This document shows, one piece after another, positions 34,790-47,534 of a DNA stretch of 64,000 nt (the first letter of the stretch is position 1; the number at the start of each line of letters is the position of its first letter). Position numbers and translations under genes: made by a program. The DNA comes from Siniperca chuatsi (lineage: Eukaryota; Chordata; Actinopteri; Centrarchiformes; Sinipercidae): assembly GCF_020085105.1 (NCBI RefSeq), contig NC_058052.1, positions 7,735,733 through 7,799,732 of the forward strand, given 5' to 3'. The notes under the pieces were generated by a model. That model did no database searches, had not been told where the DNA came from, and worked only from the letters and a program-made list of their open reading frames with translations.

Positions 34790-36090
34790 TTGTGCCATTG
34801 CATCTTAAGTGGGGTTATACGGATGTATAATATGGAAAACATGAAGTAAAACACTAGTTAACCATTCTAACTCTCCTACACAGCAAATGCCACTAGAATA
34901 AAACCCAGTAAGGACAGCGCCATGTTCACTGACTACAGGTCCAAGGTTAATGTGATAATACATGTGTTCTGTAACTTTTTAAATCCTGGTGCACATTTTG
35001 TCCAAGCTCACTGCACGGACACACTTGTGAGAGGAGCGAATCATAGAGGTAGGTCTTTGTTTGAGGTTCTTATTATAGAATAATGATTATGAGCAGCATA
35101 CCATTAATTTATAGCTTGTAATATACAACATCATGATATATTGATATTCATTATAGACAGAAGTCGGTGTATTTGCAACACATACAAATGAGACTGGAAA
35201 CATTCTATTTGGAATTAAACGTCTAAAGTAACTTATACCGATTGATGGCTCCCTTTAAAGGCAGTTATTATTACCTGTTCATATAGCTAGTTTTATGTAA
35301 CACACTCTTTACACTGTTGTATCTGTTGTATTGAACTTTGCTCACTGATTATTCACTCATGTGTGTGATGATAAGGTTGATGAAAGAGAACTCTTCTCAA
35401 GGAATACAATTCGGATGCAAAAGATCAAAAAAGGGGAAAAGTGTGCCAGTAGATTTCATCCACATCTATATTACTAAAACTTAAAAAATGGCAACATATA
35501 GACACTAAATGTCATAATAACAATAACAAGGTAATTAACAACCAGTGCAATACAAACTTTGATGTATGCAATAATCAAATGTTTTATCATTGTTTATTAT
35601 ATTGTGCATTGAGAGGGGAAAATCTGAATGAAGACCAATTATTTTGCTTGTGCACTGTTTTTCTGCATTTCATAACAAAGTGTACAACTTTAACAATCTG
35701 TAGGACATGACTGTTTATCATTTCAGTTTAGAGCCAATGATGTTTTCTGAGATTTGGGGGACTGTAATCATAAAACAAGATGTTGTAGTTTTATCAAGGT
35801 AATACACACAGGATATAATTGTAGTTCTTATAAAGCATAGGCCTACATATGCTGCCAGTATACATAGGTCAGTGTGCAGTATGTGAGAGTAAACATCCTG
35901 CGGAACATATGCAAACCATAGTTATCCTGTGAATGCAGAATCAGTGATGAACATAACTAAAAAGGTCAATCCATACAGGAAGCACAAGCTCAAAAATTGG
36001 CTTTCATATTTCAAGATGGATTAGACTACAATGCAGATTCTCTAGTCGACAACAGAAGGCCCAGGGGTAACAGGAAAAAGGGAAGCACTG
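34790..36090. other. intergenic stretch, nothing recognised
   Basis: AT-rich sequence between the AT microsatellite and the LINE remnant. No gene recognised. Confidence 0.4.
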
Positions 36091-36099
36091 CAATGTCAC

Positions 36100-36555
36100 T
36101 CATTTATAAACTGGACTGGACCAAGAACACTCAAGCTGTTTACAGGAAGGGCCAGAGCCGCCTCTATTTTCTGAGGAGGCTGAGGTCCTTCAACATCTGC
36201 CGGACAATGCTGAAGATGTTTTATGAGTCTGTGGTGGCCAGTGCTATCCTGTATGCTGTTGCATGCTGGGGCAGCAGGTTGAAGGTAGCGGATGCCAACA
36301 GACTCAACAAACTGATCCGTAAGGCCTGTGACATTGTGGGGGTGGAGCTGGACTCTCTGGCGGTGGTGTCAGAGAGGAGGATGCTGGCTAAACTACACGC
36401 CATCTTGGACAGTGTCTCCCACCCACTCCATGATGTGCTGGTCAAACAAAGGAGGACCTTCAGCGGAAGACTCATCCCACCAAAAAGCACCACAGAGCGC
36501 CACAGGAAGTCATTCCTGCCTGTGGCCATCAAACTCTTTAACTCCTCCCTCTAAG
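36100..36555 (+). pseudogene. LINE ORF2 C-terminal fragment, truncated
   Basis: An open frame of about 150 codons with the motifs LDWTKNTQAVYRKGQSRLYFL, RRLRSFNICRTML, MFYESVVASAILYAV, ANRLNKLIRKACDIVG and RKSFLPVAIKLFNSSL. This is the region after the catalytic domain of LINE reverse transcriptases. The stop TAA follows the Leu codon at 36550-36552. The open frame extends upstream to 35997, but that part does not look like the RT and is probably host flank. It is not functional alone. Confidence 0.78.
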
Positions 36556-36821
36556 GGTTAGTCTGTATGACCCTAGGTCACTAAACTGGACATTGATCAT
36601 TACATCTCTGCCATACTTGAATAACTGTGCAATATTCGGTATTTCGGTATAGGTATTACTCCCATGCAATATTTAGTTTTCCTATGTTAGTTTTTCCTAT
36701 TTATTGATACTGATAATATATACCTCCATTACTGCTGTGCAGTATCTTAATAATCTCAATAAGCTACACTTAACTCGACAGTATACGCACCACTACTTAT
36801 TACTTATATTATTACATTGTA

Positions 36822-37143
36822 TTATTATATTGTATTATCATCATCAACCGGTAAACCCACTTGGTACTTCACACTTATTTTATCTTATACTTATACCCAC
36901 CTGGTACTTAATTTATTTTCTGACCTGTTTTTATAGTGTTTTTATAGTGTATTGTATTATATTTTTTGCTAGTACTTTCTCCTTATTATATTGTATTATC
37001 ATCATCAACCGGTAAACCCACTTGGTACTTCACACTTATTTTATCTTATACTTATACCCACCTGGTACTTAATTTATTTTCTGACCTGTTTTTATAGTGT
37101 TTTTATAGTGTATTGTATTATATTTTTTGCTAGTACTTTCTCC
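36822..37143 (+). repeat. 161-bp tandem duplication in the LINE 3' UTR
   Basis: Two adjacent units, 36822-36982 and 36983-37143, appear identical when read side by side. Each starts TTATTATATTGTATTATC and ends GCTAGTACTTTCTCC. Absence of visible differences implies a recent duplication or a structure inherited from the source element. Confidence 0.92.
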
Positions 37144-37429
37144 TGTGTGCACTGACGTAAATGAGCTGCTGTAACAAAGAGTTTCCCTTCGGGGATCAAT
37201 AAAGTATTTCTGATTCTGATTCTGATAACAGACAGTACATTCCGAAAAGCCATTGCAGTCATTGAGCTCATGAGGAAGAGGCAATATCCCCATTTCCCCC
37301 ATGAGTTTCCAAGGTTGGAGGTCATAATTCACATTAAGTCAACTTAGGATAAGATCTGGATTTTAATGACACATTTATTTTTGCTGTGGATTTGTTTGTG
37401 CCAAACTTACAAATAAGACGTAAGTCATT

Positions 37430-37925
37430 GTGAGGTTGACGCGCATGAAGCCCGGAACGTTTCAATTTGGCGCCTGAGCCCACACGGAATGTTTTGACGG
37501 TTACACCAGCGAGCTGTCAAGCCAACAGAAGTGCCTCCCTGCTTAGCTACCTGTGCAGCAAGGTCTCTCATATTTGTCAATTTTGTGTTGATTTAGAAAT
37601 AACATGTTTATGTAATGTATGTTTAGGTTGTTGTGATACCGTATTGCTGAAAGTGAGCAATTTAATGCGTTCTAACCGTTTAACCTTGGCGAGTAACTTT
37701 GTTTTGAGTGTTAGCACAACGTTTGGGGACTGGCGACTTTTAACGTTAGCTAGCTAGCAGCAGACTTTGTTATTGACACCTAACTAACATAATTCATCTT
37801 AATAATGAAAATATTAAATTAATAAAGATACCACATGCTCGAGACCCCGGCAGCCATTGAATTTGTCAGTGTGTTCAGGCTTTATTGAGCTGCTCTTACT
37901 CTCTGACTGTTGGCTAACACGCTCG
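37430..37925 (+). promoter_or_regulatory. rmdn2: candidate rmdn2 promoter and non-coding first exon
   Basis: This stretch is richer in CG dinucleotides than its surroundings (GACGCGCATG, CCCGGAACG, GGCGCC, GACGG, CAGCGAG). It ends with a good donor, ACGCTCG followed by GTGAGTGATT, intron starting at 37926. The coding exon at 38967 is preceded by a clear acceptor (38956-38957), so an upstream non-coding exon must exist, and this is the nearest fit. It is inferred. Confidence 0.38.
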
Positions 37926-38966
37926 GTGAGTGATTAGTATATTGATCCAATTATTTAAGGAGGTTGGCCAGCCATTCTTTACGTAGTTCCTAGTAAACAC
38001 TATGCTGCAGATAAATGTTTCCAGACAGACACTCGCTTTCTTGTCAGTCGTTTATTACATTAGTTTTCCTTCACTATAGCGGTTGCTTAAGAAACGGGGA
38101 CTCAAACCCCGAAGCAGGGCAGAAGTAATATGTTGAGTTAAAGGGTATGGCCACTGTACACACAACTCCTGTCGCGTACCAGTATCTCCTGCTGTAGCTA
38201 AATATGTTTTTGTTTCGAGGCACATTTCGAGGACACACACAGGGAGCATGATGTCCAAACATAGATAAGAGAATGATGTTTCCTTTTTTAGAGAAGCCAC
38301 ACCTTCCTTCATATTGGATTACTAGTCTCTTTACACTCAATATTTTCTTCAGGTAGTGTTTGAAAACAGTAGAGTCTGTAACTGTAAGGTACCCACTGGC
38401 ATACACTGCTCCAGTCAGCCATTGAGATTTTCATTGCAGATCATAAGTAACCCCTGTGCTAAAGGTGGAAGGTCACTATCTGACAAATATCTTTTTTCCA
38501 GCTGTTTTGTTCCCCCTGCTTTTGTCACTACAATAATAAAACCTAAAAGATGTACACTTCTCTGGTAAATGGACTGTCCAATATTAATATTCATCTAAGT
38601 GTCAGCTTACTATGAGTTAAATTTTGTTGAGTCAGTATTAATATTTTACTTAGTATCATCACTTGCTACACTTAGGAACTATGACCACAGCACTGTAATA
38701 CCTAACTCTAACACAAAATGTTAACAATTGTTAAAGTGAACCCATAACTGGTATCAGTTGATACTGAGTTAAGTATTAATATCATCCGATGGTAAAAGAA
38801 AAATCAGTTTTCAGTATTTTCTGACATTACTAATCACTAATCGATGATATACTGTAAATACTTGTTAGTTGTAGCCCCGCATTTTTCATATTTTAATTAG
38901 TAAAATGTTTATGAAATTAGTAGCTTAAAACGTGTTATTTCTGTCCGTTCTCTGCAGGCCTGCAGG

Positions 38967-39412
38967 ATGGCCCAGGCAGACAGCAAGGTGCTGGTTCTGG
39001 GAGTGTTGGCTGGAGTGGCTGGAATCAGTTTGGCTGTGGTGTGTTACCAGGGCTTTAGGTCACGACGAAGAGCCTCGTGGCCGAGGTTCTCCCTTAACCG
39101 CACTAATGAACAGCGGACCGGCGTCACGTTGATGGATGGTCCAGGTCTGCCCAGGGGTCAGGCTGAGGTGCTGGAGCGCCTTGAGGCCCTGATCCAGTGT
39201 GTGTCTGAGCTGAAGGATGAGATGAAGTCGTTGAAGAATGCTCTGCCAGTACTGCAGGACCAAGTCAGGGAGGAGCTGAGGGGACGCAGTGAGGCGCGTC
39301 GAGCCAGCCCTCTCTGCAGGACCACACCAACACGAAGGAAAAGGGCTGCAGGCACCCTCACTGGGGCCAGAGCTGAGGGTCAGAGCTCAGAGGAAGCAGA
39401 AAGTGAGGGAGG
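38967..39412 (+). CDS. rmdn2: rmdn2 coding exon 1 (N terminus, membrane anchor, coiled coil)
   Basis: Encodes residues 1-148 plus two bases of codon 149. The start is the ATG 9 nt after a pyrimidine-rich acceptor (TTCTCTGCAG, ending 38957). Residues about 8-27 (VLVLGVLAGVAGISLAVVCY) form a single hydrophobic segment, which anchors RMDN-family proteins in a membrane, followed by a basic RSRRR cluster. Residues about 65-106 are a heptad-rich coiled coil (LERLEALIQCVSELKDEMK and following). A basic patch RRKR at 123-126 precedes the acidic SSEEAESEG, which is identical or nearly so to the same place in human RMDN2. The donor is GTGAGTAC at 39413. The frame would hit a TGA two bases into the intron if unspliced, which fits a real junction. 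Confidence 0.93.
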
Positions 39413-39645
39413 GTGAGTACTTTAAAAGCTGGGATGATTGTAGCTGATTGTAATTTCTCAAAAATGTGTCCTGACAGAGGTTCTACCTCAATACGCTCAC
39501 ATGAGATTCTTTCGAAATGTCCAAACTTACTTTTGCTGCAACACATTCTATGGCAGTGATGTGTTTTCCTAAATTTCCTCCATCTGAGCAAGATGGCCAC
39601 AAAAATGTCATACTGCTCCCCCTTTTTCCTCACCCCCTCACAATG

Positions 39646-39650
<5 letters not shown>

Positions 39651-39682
<32 letters not shown>
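39651..39682. repeat. (CA)n microsatellite
   Basis: Sixteen uninterrupted CA units in the first large rmdn2 intron. Confidence 0.95.
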
Positions 39683-39686
<4 letters not shown>

Positions 39687-41822
39687 GACGTATATTATAA
39701 ATGCTTTATTTTAACCCCCCAATTATATTCAAGTTTAGTGGATTCACACACCCACTCACACATTGTCCCTGGCTAACTTGTAAATCAAATATTAATTTCA
39801 CATGGCATACTTGGACCTTTGATCACAGCCAGTATTTTAGATCGTTACTCCCATGACTCTGATTAATTTGCCAGATCAGCTTGTGCTCAAAGTGCAGTGT
39901 CTTCATCACACTTGCCATCTATTTGTACACTAATCAAACACTGTTACATACATGAATATATATGTTTGTCCCAATCTTACATGTACCCTCTATGCTGTTA
40001 GGGAACCCATAATGTGCATAAGGGTCTTCTGTGGCTGAGCCGACCCACTGCCCATACACATGAATGGCACAAAAACGTTGTTAAGACCTTGGTGGTTTTT
40101 AAATATATATTAGACTTAACAGGGCTCTACAGTGCAAGCAAAAATTTGAGTGTGCAAATGTGAAAAATTATTACACAAACAGAGTGAAACGTCTTCTCTA
40201 GTAAAAAAGATCTAGCTGATCACGTCATGCAGGTTCAGGAGTCACATTCTCTCAGTTTAATATTTCATTCATATATCAATCATTTAAGGTTATCAGCATA
40301 ATAGTTCAGGACCTCCAGTCAGTATTCTACTGTTATTTCAATGTGCCAGATACATGTTTAGTCAACATTTAATATACCCTGCTACAATGAACATTTATTT
40401 TACTATATATACAGAACATCTGACACAAAAATGTCTTTTGTGATGACTTCACACTTTCTCACTTTCAAGTTATAGCTACATGTTGTGAAAATTAATTAGG
40501 CTTACACTCAAAACGGTTTCAGTCCTCTCACCCTACAGATTATAGCTGAATCTTTTGAGTTGTAGTCATACTTAGTTACTGTAGTTATAGTTAGAACTTT
40601 AGTTTCTTCAAAAGTTGAACGCTACACCTGAATGGATTTAGATTTGATAAGCAGGTTCAATACTGAAATCAGATTCTCTAAGCGGATTTGATACTGGATT
40701 CAGATTGGATAAAATGCTATCAAACCCCACCACTAATTGCAGTGCCTCACAAGAATTAGCAGCCTCTTTGCTGTTTGAAAAGCGAAATTGTGACTATTCA
40801 AACATAAATTTTTTAATGTCTAGGAAAAAAAGTCTTTTTGATTGTTGCCGCCATGCCAAAATTGCAGCACGATCTAGTTCTGTTCTAGTGGACTGGTACA
40901 ATATCAGTAGGTCGTATGTAACTGCAGTTGCTGCCTATCATGACTTTGGAATTAATTAGTTTTTACATTCCTATCATAAATAATAATTACGCATTCATAT
41001 AGTAAACATGCATAAGAGTTCTCCCTTTGTGACTAACACGATAAAGAATAAGGTTTTCACAGAAGTGGATTTGCGGTGCATGACTGCATGTACTGTAGGT
41101 AGTCCACTAATTTAAACAAAAGAGTATGAAATCATTGTACTATTTTTTTTATTAATATTAAAGTATGAAGTTTCTCTAACCAATGATTAGTTCACCTAGC
41201 TGTGAACATCACAGGGAAATAAGTACGTAACTGAGGGTGTGTGAAATCCAGTAAGTCAGTGAAAGGAACTTGTATGATAGCGTGTCGGTGAAAGTTGTTT
41301 CTTGCTCTACAAAGGCTAATTTTACCAGATGAAAAGGGAGTTTGTGGTTCTTTAGATTTGAAGTCAGATCAGTAATATCAAAATGTGGCGACTCATGAAA
41401 TGCACCATTTTATATGCTTAACATTTGTACTTTAATCAAGTTTAGAGTCTGGCTCATCACATATTATATTGACATATGTAAATTCATGCTAATATTAAAT
41501 AATTGCAACTTTTCAGGTCATCGTGCTGAAACCGTGCTTGTAATAATGTAGAATCCGTGTCATCATTACATAGTTTGTCCAGCAGACTCCACTGTTTACA
41601 ATACTTAGCTGCTGCTCATGAGTTGGCACAGTATAACAGCTGAGCAGATGTTGGTGTAAAGGGTTTTAAAGTAGCTGCAAATATTTGCCTCTCGTACGTA
41701 TCTTTGTTACATTCTTGTGATCACAAACATTATATGCATTTACATGGATATTGGCAGAATCTTTTTTCTGTGAATTATTATGATCAGCTTCAGCCACAAA
41801 ATTTTATGAGGCTCTAGTCATT

Positions 41823-42209
41823 CAGGGTTCCCACTGGTCCTTGAAATCCATGAATCCGTTTGTGAATTTGAGGAGGGGGAAATCAAGGCCTTGGAAGTTT
41901 TTGAAAATAGACATAAATAGACATGGGTCATTGAAAGTGCTTGTATTTATATATTTTGTGCAATAATCGAAATTTAAGTTCTTTTGATATAATTTTTTAA
42001 CTTATCACTGTAACAAGCCTCTCTCTTTTTTATTGTTGTCTGTGAGCTTCTGTAAAGCCTGCTAGTTCTCATTATAAAAATTCTCAGTGTCGTAACAGTA
42101 ATCAGCCTTGATCTATGTCTTAAACTATGCCGTGTTGGGTCCTTGAATTTGAGGGAATTAGGCCTGGAAAATCCTTGAATTTGATGTTTAAGAAGGTGTG
42201 AGAACCATG
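41823..42209. repeat. MITE-like repeat of about 387 bp
   Basis: The left end CAGGGTTCCCAC (41823-41834) and the right end GTGAGAACCATG (about 42198-42208) are degenerate inverted repeats. The interior contains repeated CCTTGAAAT/CCTTGAATTTG motifs near both ends (41839-41850 and 42141-42185). The order GGTCCTTGAAATCC ... AGGCCTGGAAAATCCTTGAATTTGATG matches a teleost repeat I remember. It has no coding capacity. Confidence 0.6.
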
Positions 42210-43429
42210 AAATTTCTTAATGTAAATAATTCCAGGTGATAAACATAAGATAGATAAACAACTGATTGGTCTCAACAGGTGGCAAACTTTAAATTGATTT
42301 CACTTTAAATTGCCACTTTATCAATCTTAGGTGTTCATCAGTATGTGATTCTAAACTCTTGTGACCCTCCTACTTACTAGTTAAACTCACTTACTCATTT
42401 TATGTGCTAAATTATAGTTATGACAGTATGTACATTTGCCTCAGGTGCTGCAGAGAACAGCAGACTAATCAAGTACCACATGCCCAGTCATCCACCTCCA
42501 TCCTCAGCCAAATGCCTTGAACTCATGCCAACCTTAGATAACATAAACAACAGATGTGTTTCTTTTGAATGGACTATCATTTTAAATCTCATCTCATAAA
42601 AACAAATATCACCTGTTAAATGATGATGATGATTAAGCCAAGGCTTAAATGTTTTCAACAGTCAGGCAGACTTTAGTTTTTGTTGGACATCAAATCAGAG
42701 AACGCTGAGTTTGGATATTGTCGCACATGGAGATCTGTGCAAGGACTTGGATTGACATTTTGTCTGTCGCTCAAGTACTTAACCTGGACTGACCTATGCT
42801 TCATTTGTGTAGGAGGTAGAGTATGTGAAGTGGCAAAAGACATAATAACTCTGAGTGCAGCTGCTTTCACATGGTAACCACACAGTTTTTAGGTGTGCAG
42901 TGAACCTTAGATCAGAGCTGTACAGCTCCTCTCCATCTCTGTTACTGTCCTTGCAATGATTAATCAATTGCCTTGGAGCAATTTTTTACAACTACAACAA
43001 CATGTAGGCCAACTGAATATCAAGTGCACCCTGGATAATTAATCAGTGTTGTGTTTTACCGTCTGTGTCCCCTAAGAATCACATTCCATGCAAAGGTTGG
43101 GTTGAACTTTTTTTGTTTGTTTTTACCAGGAAAGAAGCCATTTGTTATGTAATGTTTGAGATACTTGAGATAATTCAGATGCAACCAGATACATGAATTA
43201 CGAACTTTTTTCATTATTATTTACTTGGCAAAATGTGTGACACAGTGACGTAGAACCGGCATGAAAAGTGCTGATATCACACTAAAACTGTTTCAGGTTA
43301 TGTGCGTTTGTTAGCATTGGAAGTAAGAGAGCTCATAGACAGGTAAGAACATCATGTATGAGTCTTCTTTCATGATGGATTTCAGGTCGACCTACCTCTA
43401 CTTATGCTACCATCGCCCTCCTCATTGGT

Positions 43430-43760
43430 TAGAGGAGCAGATGGAAGTGTAAGACCGCCTTCTAGCAGATATGGTTCACAGGTTTTGAGTGACAGGCGTC
43501 GGCCGCATCAAATGCTGTTAATTACAGCCTGGGTTATTATGCTTTAAAAGAAATCACACCACGCACACACCTCCCATAATTAAAGAGCCTTTCCTGCCGC
43601 TCTGTTATTTGTATGAGCAGAGGGTGTGGGGGTTAGTGGGAATGGTGCAGTGAGGAAATTTCAGCCCCTTAGGGAATGTGTAGCATTCCCCCAGAGGAGC
43701 CAGTGACTGTACACCCCTAATCCTCACATCCATTTAAAGGGCTCTTCATGTCTATTCGGC
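43430..43760. promoter_or_regulatory. candidate intronic regulatory element (untested)
   Basis: Repeat-free block with TGCTGTTAATTACAGCC, CCCATAATTAAAG, ATTTGTATGAG and CATTTAAAGG motifs, i.e. homeodomain-like and octamer-like sites in a moderately GC-rich setting. Called by texture only. Confidence 0.2.
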
Positions 43761-45427
43761 TGGCTTGGAAATGTTTGGAACACAATATCTCCATAAGAGC
43801 CGTGATGCTATGGGTTGGGTAACGGTTATTGCATGTTGTTGAAATCTAAAGCCTTTAGAATACATTTAAGATTAGCGAGATTAGTACATTTATTGCTTGG
43901 TGCAAAATGTAAGTTTGCAAACATCTCAATTCATTTTGCTGCCTCAAAAACCTGAAGAAGCCATGTTTAGGCATTGCATACTATCAGTTCTTGTAACAAT
44001 CAGCAACTGATTTAATAAATAAAAAAAAAACACATCTTCAATTGTATAGTTTACTAAACTTATGAAAATACAGCTTTATTGGGGCAGCAGATTTCCAAAA
44101 GGGGGCATCATGCAAGTGTGAACAAGGCCTTCAACAAATCCTACAGCAAGCCCTGCTGCAGAACATGATAGATACACATCATGAATAGGAAAGGGCTTGT
44201 GTTTATACCTTTCTGCAGCTGATTTCTTTTGCAAGCTTAATGGTTTTCTAACAATGTTTTTTGTAGTTGCATAATTACAGTTGATTGATAAAAAATATAT
44301 ATAAATTATTATTTTTATATTATTATTATTTCTATAAATCAATGTTTGCATAGATATTTCAAGTGTGACTAGTGTCGTCAAATTGTCTGATAAGACAGTC
44401 CAGCTCCAACCTGAGTCTGTGTAATGATGCATATTACTTCTGCAGAAATGTTCACAAATAACAGAACAATTAGTGTGACATATAGTCAAAATTATGGAGC
44501 AGGGTAGTGTCGATCAAAACAGGGAACATGTCGACCCAGCCACGGAAAGGTTGGAAGTTCCAGCTGTTTATTCCATTGACTCCTCGTGTGTCACAACGGC
44601 CTCCTCAGAGCTACCTCTCTGCAGGTAAGGAGTCCCATCAATCACCCTGTCTGTGTGCCAAGCTGTCAGAGGCCTCATTTAAAAGTGTTTTGTAGGAACT
44701 TGTAAATCCTTGAACAGTTCCCACTGAGTTTATTCACATCACGTCTCTGTAGCTCAAGGACATTATCACTTCTTTTTTCCTTTTCCAAAAAATAGCATTT
44801 ATGATATTGGATAGTTGTTGATTTAAGCAGATTTAAGCAGGAGTTTTGTTTAGAGACGGGCAAGCCTGATCAACACACACAGAAATGTTTAGAAAGAGAA
44901 AAGGGAGCTCATTGTCTACTTTGTGATTAAAAGCTTTAGTCTAACTTCCCTGTGACGTCATGGTACGTGTTGCTCCGCAGCTGTCCGTATCCAAGACATT
45001 CACATCTATATCCTCAGATTCATACTTTGATGAAAGGCGTTTAGCCGAACAAACACAATTATTGAATTGTGTACAATGTATACAGTACACACAGAGCAGA
45101 AGTGTTCAGCTGTCTGATGCGTCCACAGTCACCGTGGTCGGCCTCTGACCTACGATATATCTGTCGAGTTTGACTCTGACCACCCACATCTCCCGTTCAT
45201 GTTTGCTAATGGCCAACGCTGGCTTTTCTATGATCCTACAACCTTAAGTGCAAGAGGCTCCTTCATTTCAATTTTGGGATCAATGAAATGTTGATCTTGC
45301 TCCCTGAATTGTTTGTCCTGTTTTCTGTGATACATTAAAGTGGCTAGCATCAGTATCTTTTTATATTAGCAACAGATCACATGACTAGTTGTATGTGAAA
45401 TGGGTCACTTTCAGTAATGAACCCACA

Positions 45428-45565
45428 GAGAATTATCATCTGACTCTGCAGTTCCTTTCAGCTGGATGGAGTGTTTTAGTATCTATTAGTTCATTGTTTT
45501 GGTTTTTGGGTCCACAACTTTTCTGTTTTGGTTCACTCTCACTGCTCCAATAGTTTTCATGAACA
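45428..45565 (-). repeat. dispersed repeat family A, partial copy (inverted)
   Basis: GAGAATTATCATCTGACTCTGCAGTTCC, ATTAGTTCATTGTTTTGG, GGTTCACTCTCACTGCTCC and TTTTCATGAACAA match the reverse complement of the right half of the copies at 22319 and 48410 and the inverted copy at 19890. Confidence 0.55.
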
Positions 45566-46779
45566 ATATGAACTATTGGGTGTCCTTGGATGCCTAGCTA
45601 GCTTGACTTATCTGTTATTACCATTATTAGAGGAGTACAACTATGTCTCTTTTTCTTTCATATTTCTTTTCTGTTTCTTACTCATTTCTTGAGTTTCATT
45701 CTCTGTAAGGGAGGCGTCGTCCCACCTCCTGTTCAGATGCATTTCTTGTATTGCATTGATATTTGTCAGATGCATTGTTTGCCTTTTGACAAAATTACAA
45801 GCCAAACATCATTTGTATACAGTTGGGTACAGCCCAGAATTTCCAAACTTGTTTCTTCCTCCTGCTATTTTAGAAACAAAGTCTTACAACATCCTAACAG
45901 AAGTGCTATTTAAGGTTGCCTAGTAAAAATGAAACTAGTGTGATGGCAGGAACATGCAACATGAATTATTGCATTCATCATGACTTGTAGTGTCATTGTG
46001 TGTCTGTGACAAATGAATGTCACAGACGCACGGTTATTTTTCACCCACATGTTTTTTTTCCGCCTGTATTACTTACCATGACAAAGGGTGGCTTAGTTAG
46101 AATGCCAGTGTTGTTGTCAGTTAGGTAGGTTCAGCAGCTGATCAGTGGGAACGTGGGAGTTAACAATTAAAGAGTCAATCCCTGCCCAGCCTTTGGGGGG
46201 GATAGAGAATAAATAACTGGACTCCCTCCAGTCAGTCAGCCATTGTTGTAGAGCAGGCTTTCATTGGTCCTGTCACCACAGCTGCACAGAATGAATAAGC
46301 TGGCCTGCATGTTCCAAGGCCCGGTGAAGTTGGGATGGTAACTCGGGTTTGTTTTGAATGGTGTAACCGTGGAGACTACCATTGCTAAGCTCTATTGAGA
46401 GATCCCTTCATTGCCCCTTGGGGTCTGTATACTGTGGCTGATCTCCTCTAGTCAGCACACAGCTTGTTGAAAATGAAGGTTAAAGCTTTCCCGTCTTTAA
46501 CTTTACATAGTACGTAGAGTGTTACAAGGTTGGACACAGCATGGGTAGATGTATTGTACTGTTTCTTGTCACTGAATACAACTGGAAGATAAAACCATAT
46601 GTTGCAGTGGACTGTGTTTATACAAGTAACAGATTTACTGATTCTGGTATAATGAGTTTTGCTTATTATTCAGGAATTTCTTTCAATCGTCAGTGTTAAA
46701 ATACCTCTAGTATGTTAGAATAGGATGTGTTTCCATAGAGTTAAGTGGTCTATCAAACAATTTAAAGATGTCATATGGG

Positions 46780-46970
46780 GCTCTGGGAAATTGTCATGGG
46801 AATTTTTCACAATTTTCTTACATTTTATTGACAAAATATCGACTAAATGGTCAATCAGTGAATTTAAAAAATAACCGCAATTGGCAAATGTGTTGTATTT
46901 TTATTTGCAGATGATTAATCGATTTATCAAAATTGTCAGATTGTCTGCCGATTAACCACTTTCTGTACTA
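46780..46970 (-). repeat. AT-rich teleost repeat, inverted relative to 57731-58040
   Basis: GAATTTTTCACAATTTTCTTACATTTTATTGAC followed by GATTAATCGATTTATCAAAATTG and CTGCCGATTAACC. The TGATTAATCGATT core and the order resemble, in reverse, the repeat at 57731. Old and diverged. Confidence 0.45.
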
Positions 46971-47481
46971 CAAAGTTAATGTCTGAATGGGCCACAGGTG
47001 TCAATGACCACGACCAATGTCAACCTCCACTAAATCTGCACACTGAGTATCAGATCATTGCCCTATCTCTCTGTTTTATGTGCTTCCACTGCTGTTTGTC
47101 ATTAGAACAAGTATTAAATGGTTTTTTCTGCCCATCTGCGTGCAGAAAATATCGTGTGAGTCATAGGAGGGCCTGCTGATAGCCTATATTATGTACCTAG
47201 TCAGTGTTGAAATGCTAATGACAATATTTAGACTTGTTCTTTCAGAGCTGTGCACTACTAGTAACATTACAAGGATAAAAATGGTTCCTGCACAAACGTA
47301 TATACACTACATAAACACACAGTAATACAAATAGATCCTTAGCTTCTTTTTCTTTCAACTCAAGTGAGTCATGAGCCGTGGAATGGCGTGACAGGAATGC
47401 GCTGATCACTCAATACACTGCTGCCCGTCTCTCCAGCTCCACTGAGTAAATAACTGTAGGGAGGGAGGGAAAACAGACTGC

Positions 47482-47534
47482 TGAATGAATAAAAGGACAA
47501 AAGGATGAATGAATTAGAGAATGAATGAATGAAT
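47482..47534. repeat. (GAAT)n-like tetranucleotide tract
   Basis: Imperfect GAAT/GGAT units, purest at 47519-47534. Confidence 0.75.

Larger units (their letters stand above)
36100..37226 (+). mobile_element. 5'-truncated non-LTR retrotransposon (CR1/L2/Rex-type LINE)
   Basis: The element keeps only the extreme C-terminal part of the reverse transcriptase ORF, followed by an AT-rich 3' UTR. It ends in GGGGATCAATAAAGTATTTC and a short (TCTGAT)3 tail at 37209-37226, a 3' end typical of this group of fish LINEs. Truncation at the 5' end, as is usual after incomplete reverse transcription, has removed the endonuclease and the RT catalytic core. The 3' UTR contains a 161-bp tandem duplication. 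It lies between cdc42ep3 and rmdn2, about 0.2 kb from the candidate rmdn2 promoter region. The upstream boundary is approximate. Confidence 0.8.

Noticed and set aside
35997..36099. Upstream extension of the LINE open frame
   Set aside because: The residues before the LDWTKNTQ motif do not resemble reverse transcriptase and are probably read-through into flanking DNA.
38085..38110. CGGGGACTCAAACCCCG, a short stem reminiscent of a tRNA T arm
   Set aside because: No acceptor stem, anticodon arm or B-box in the right spacing.
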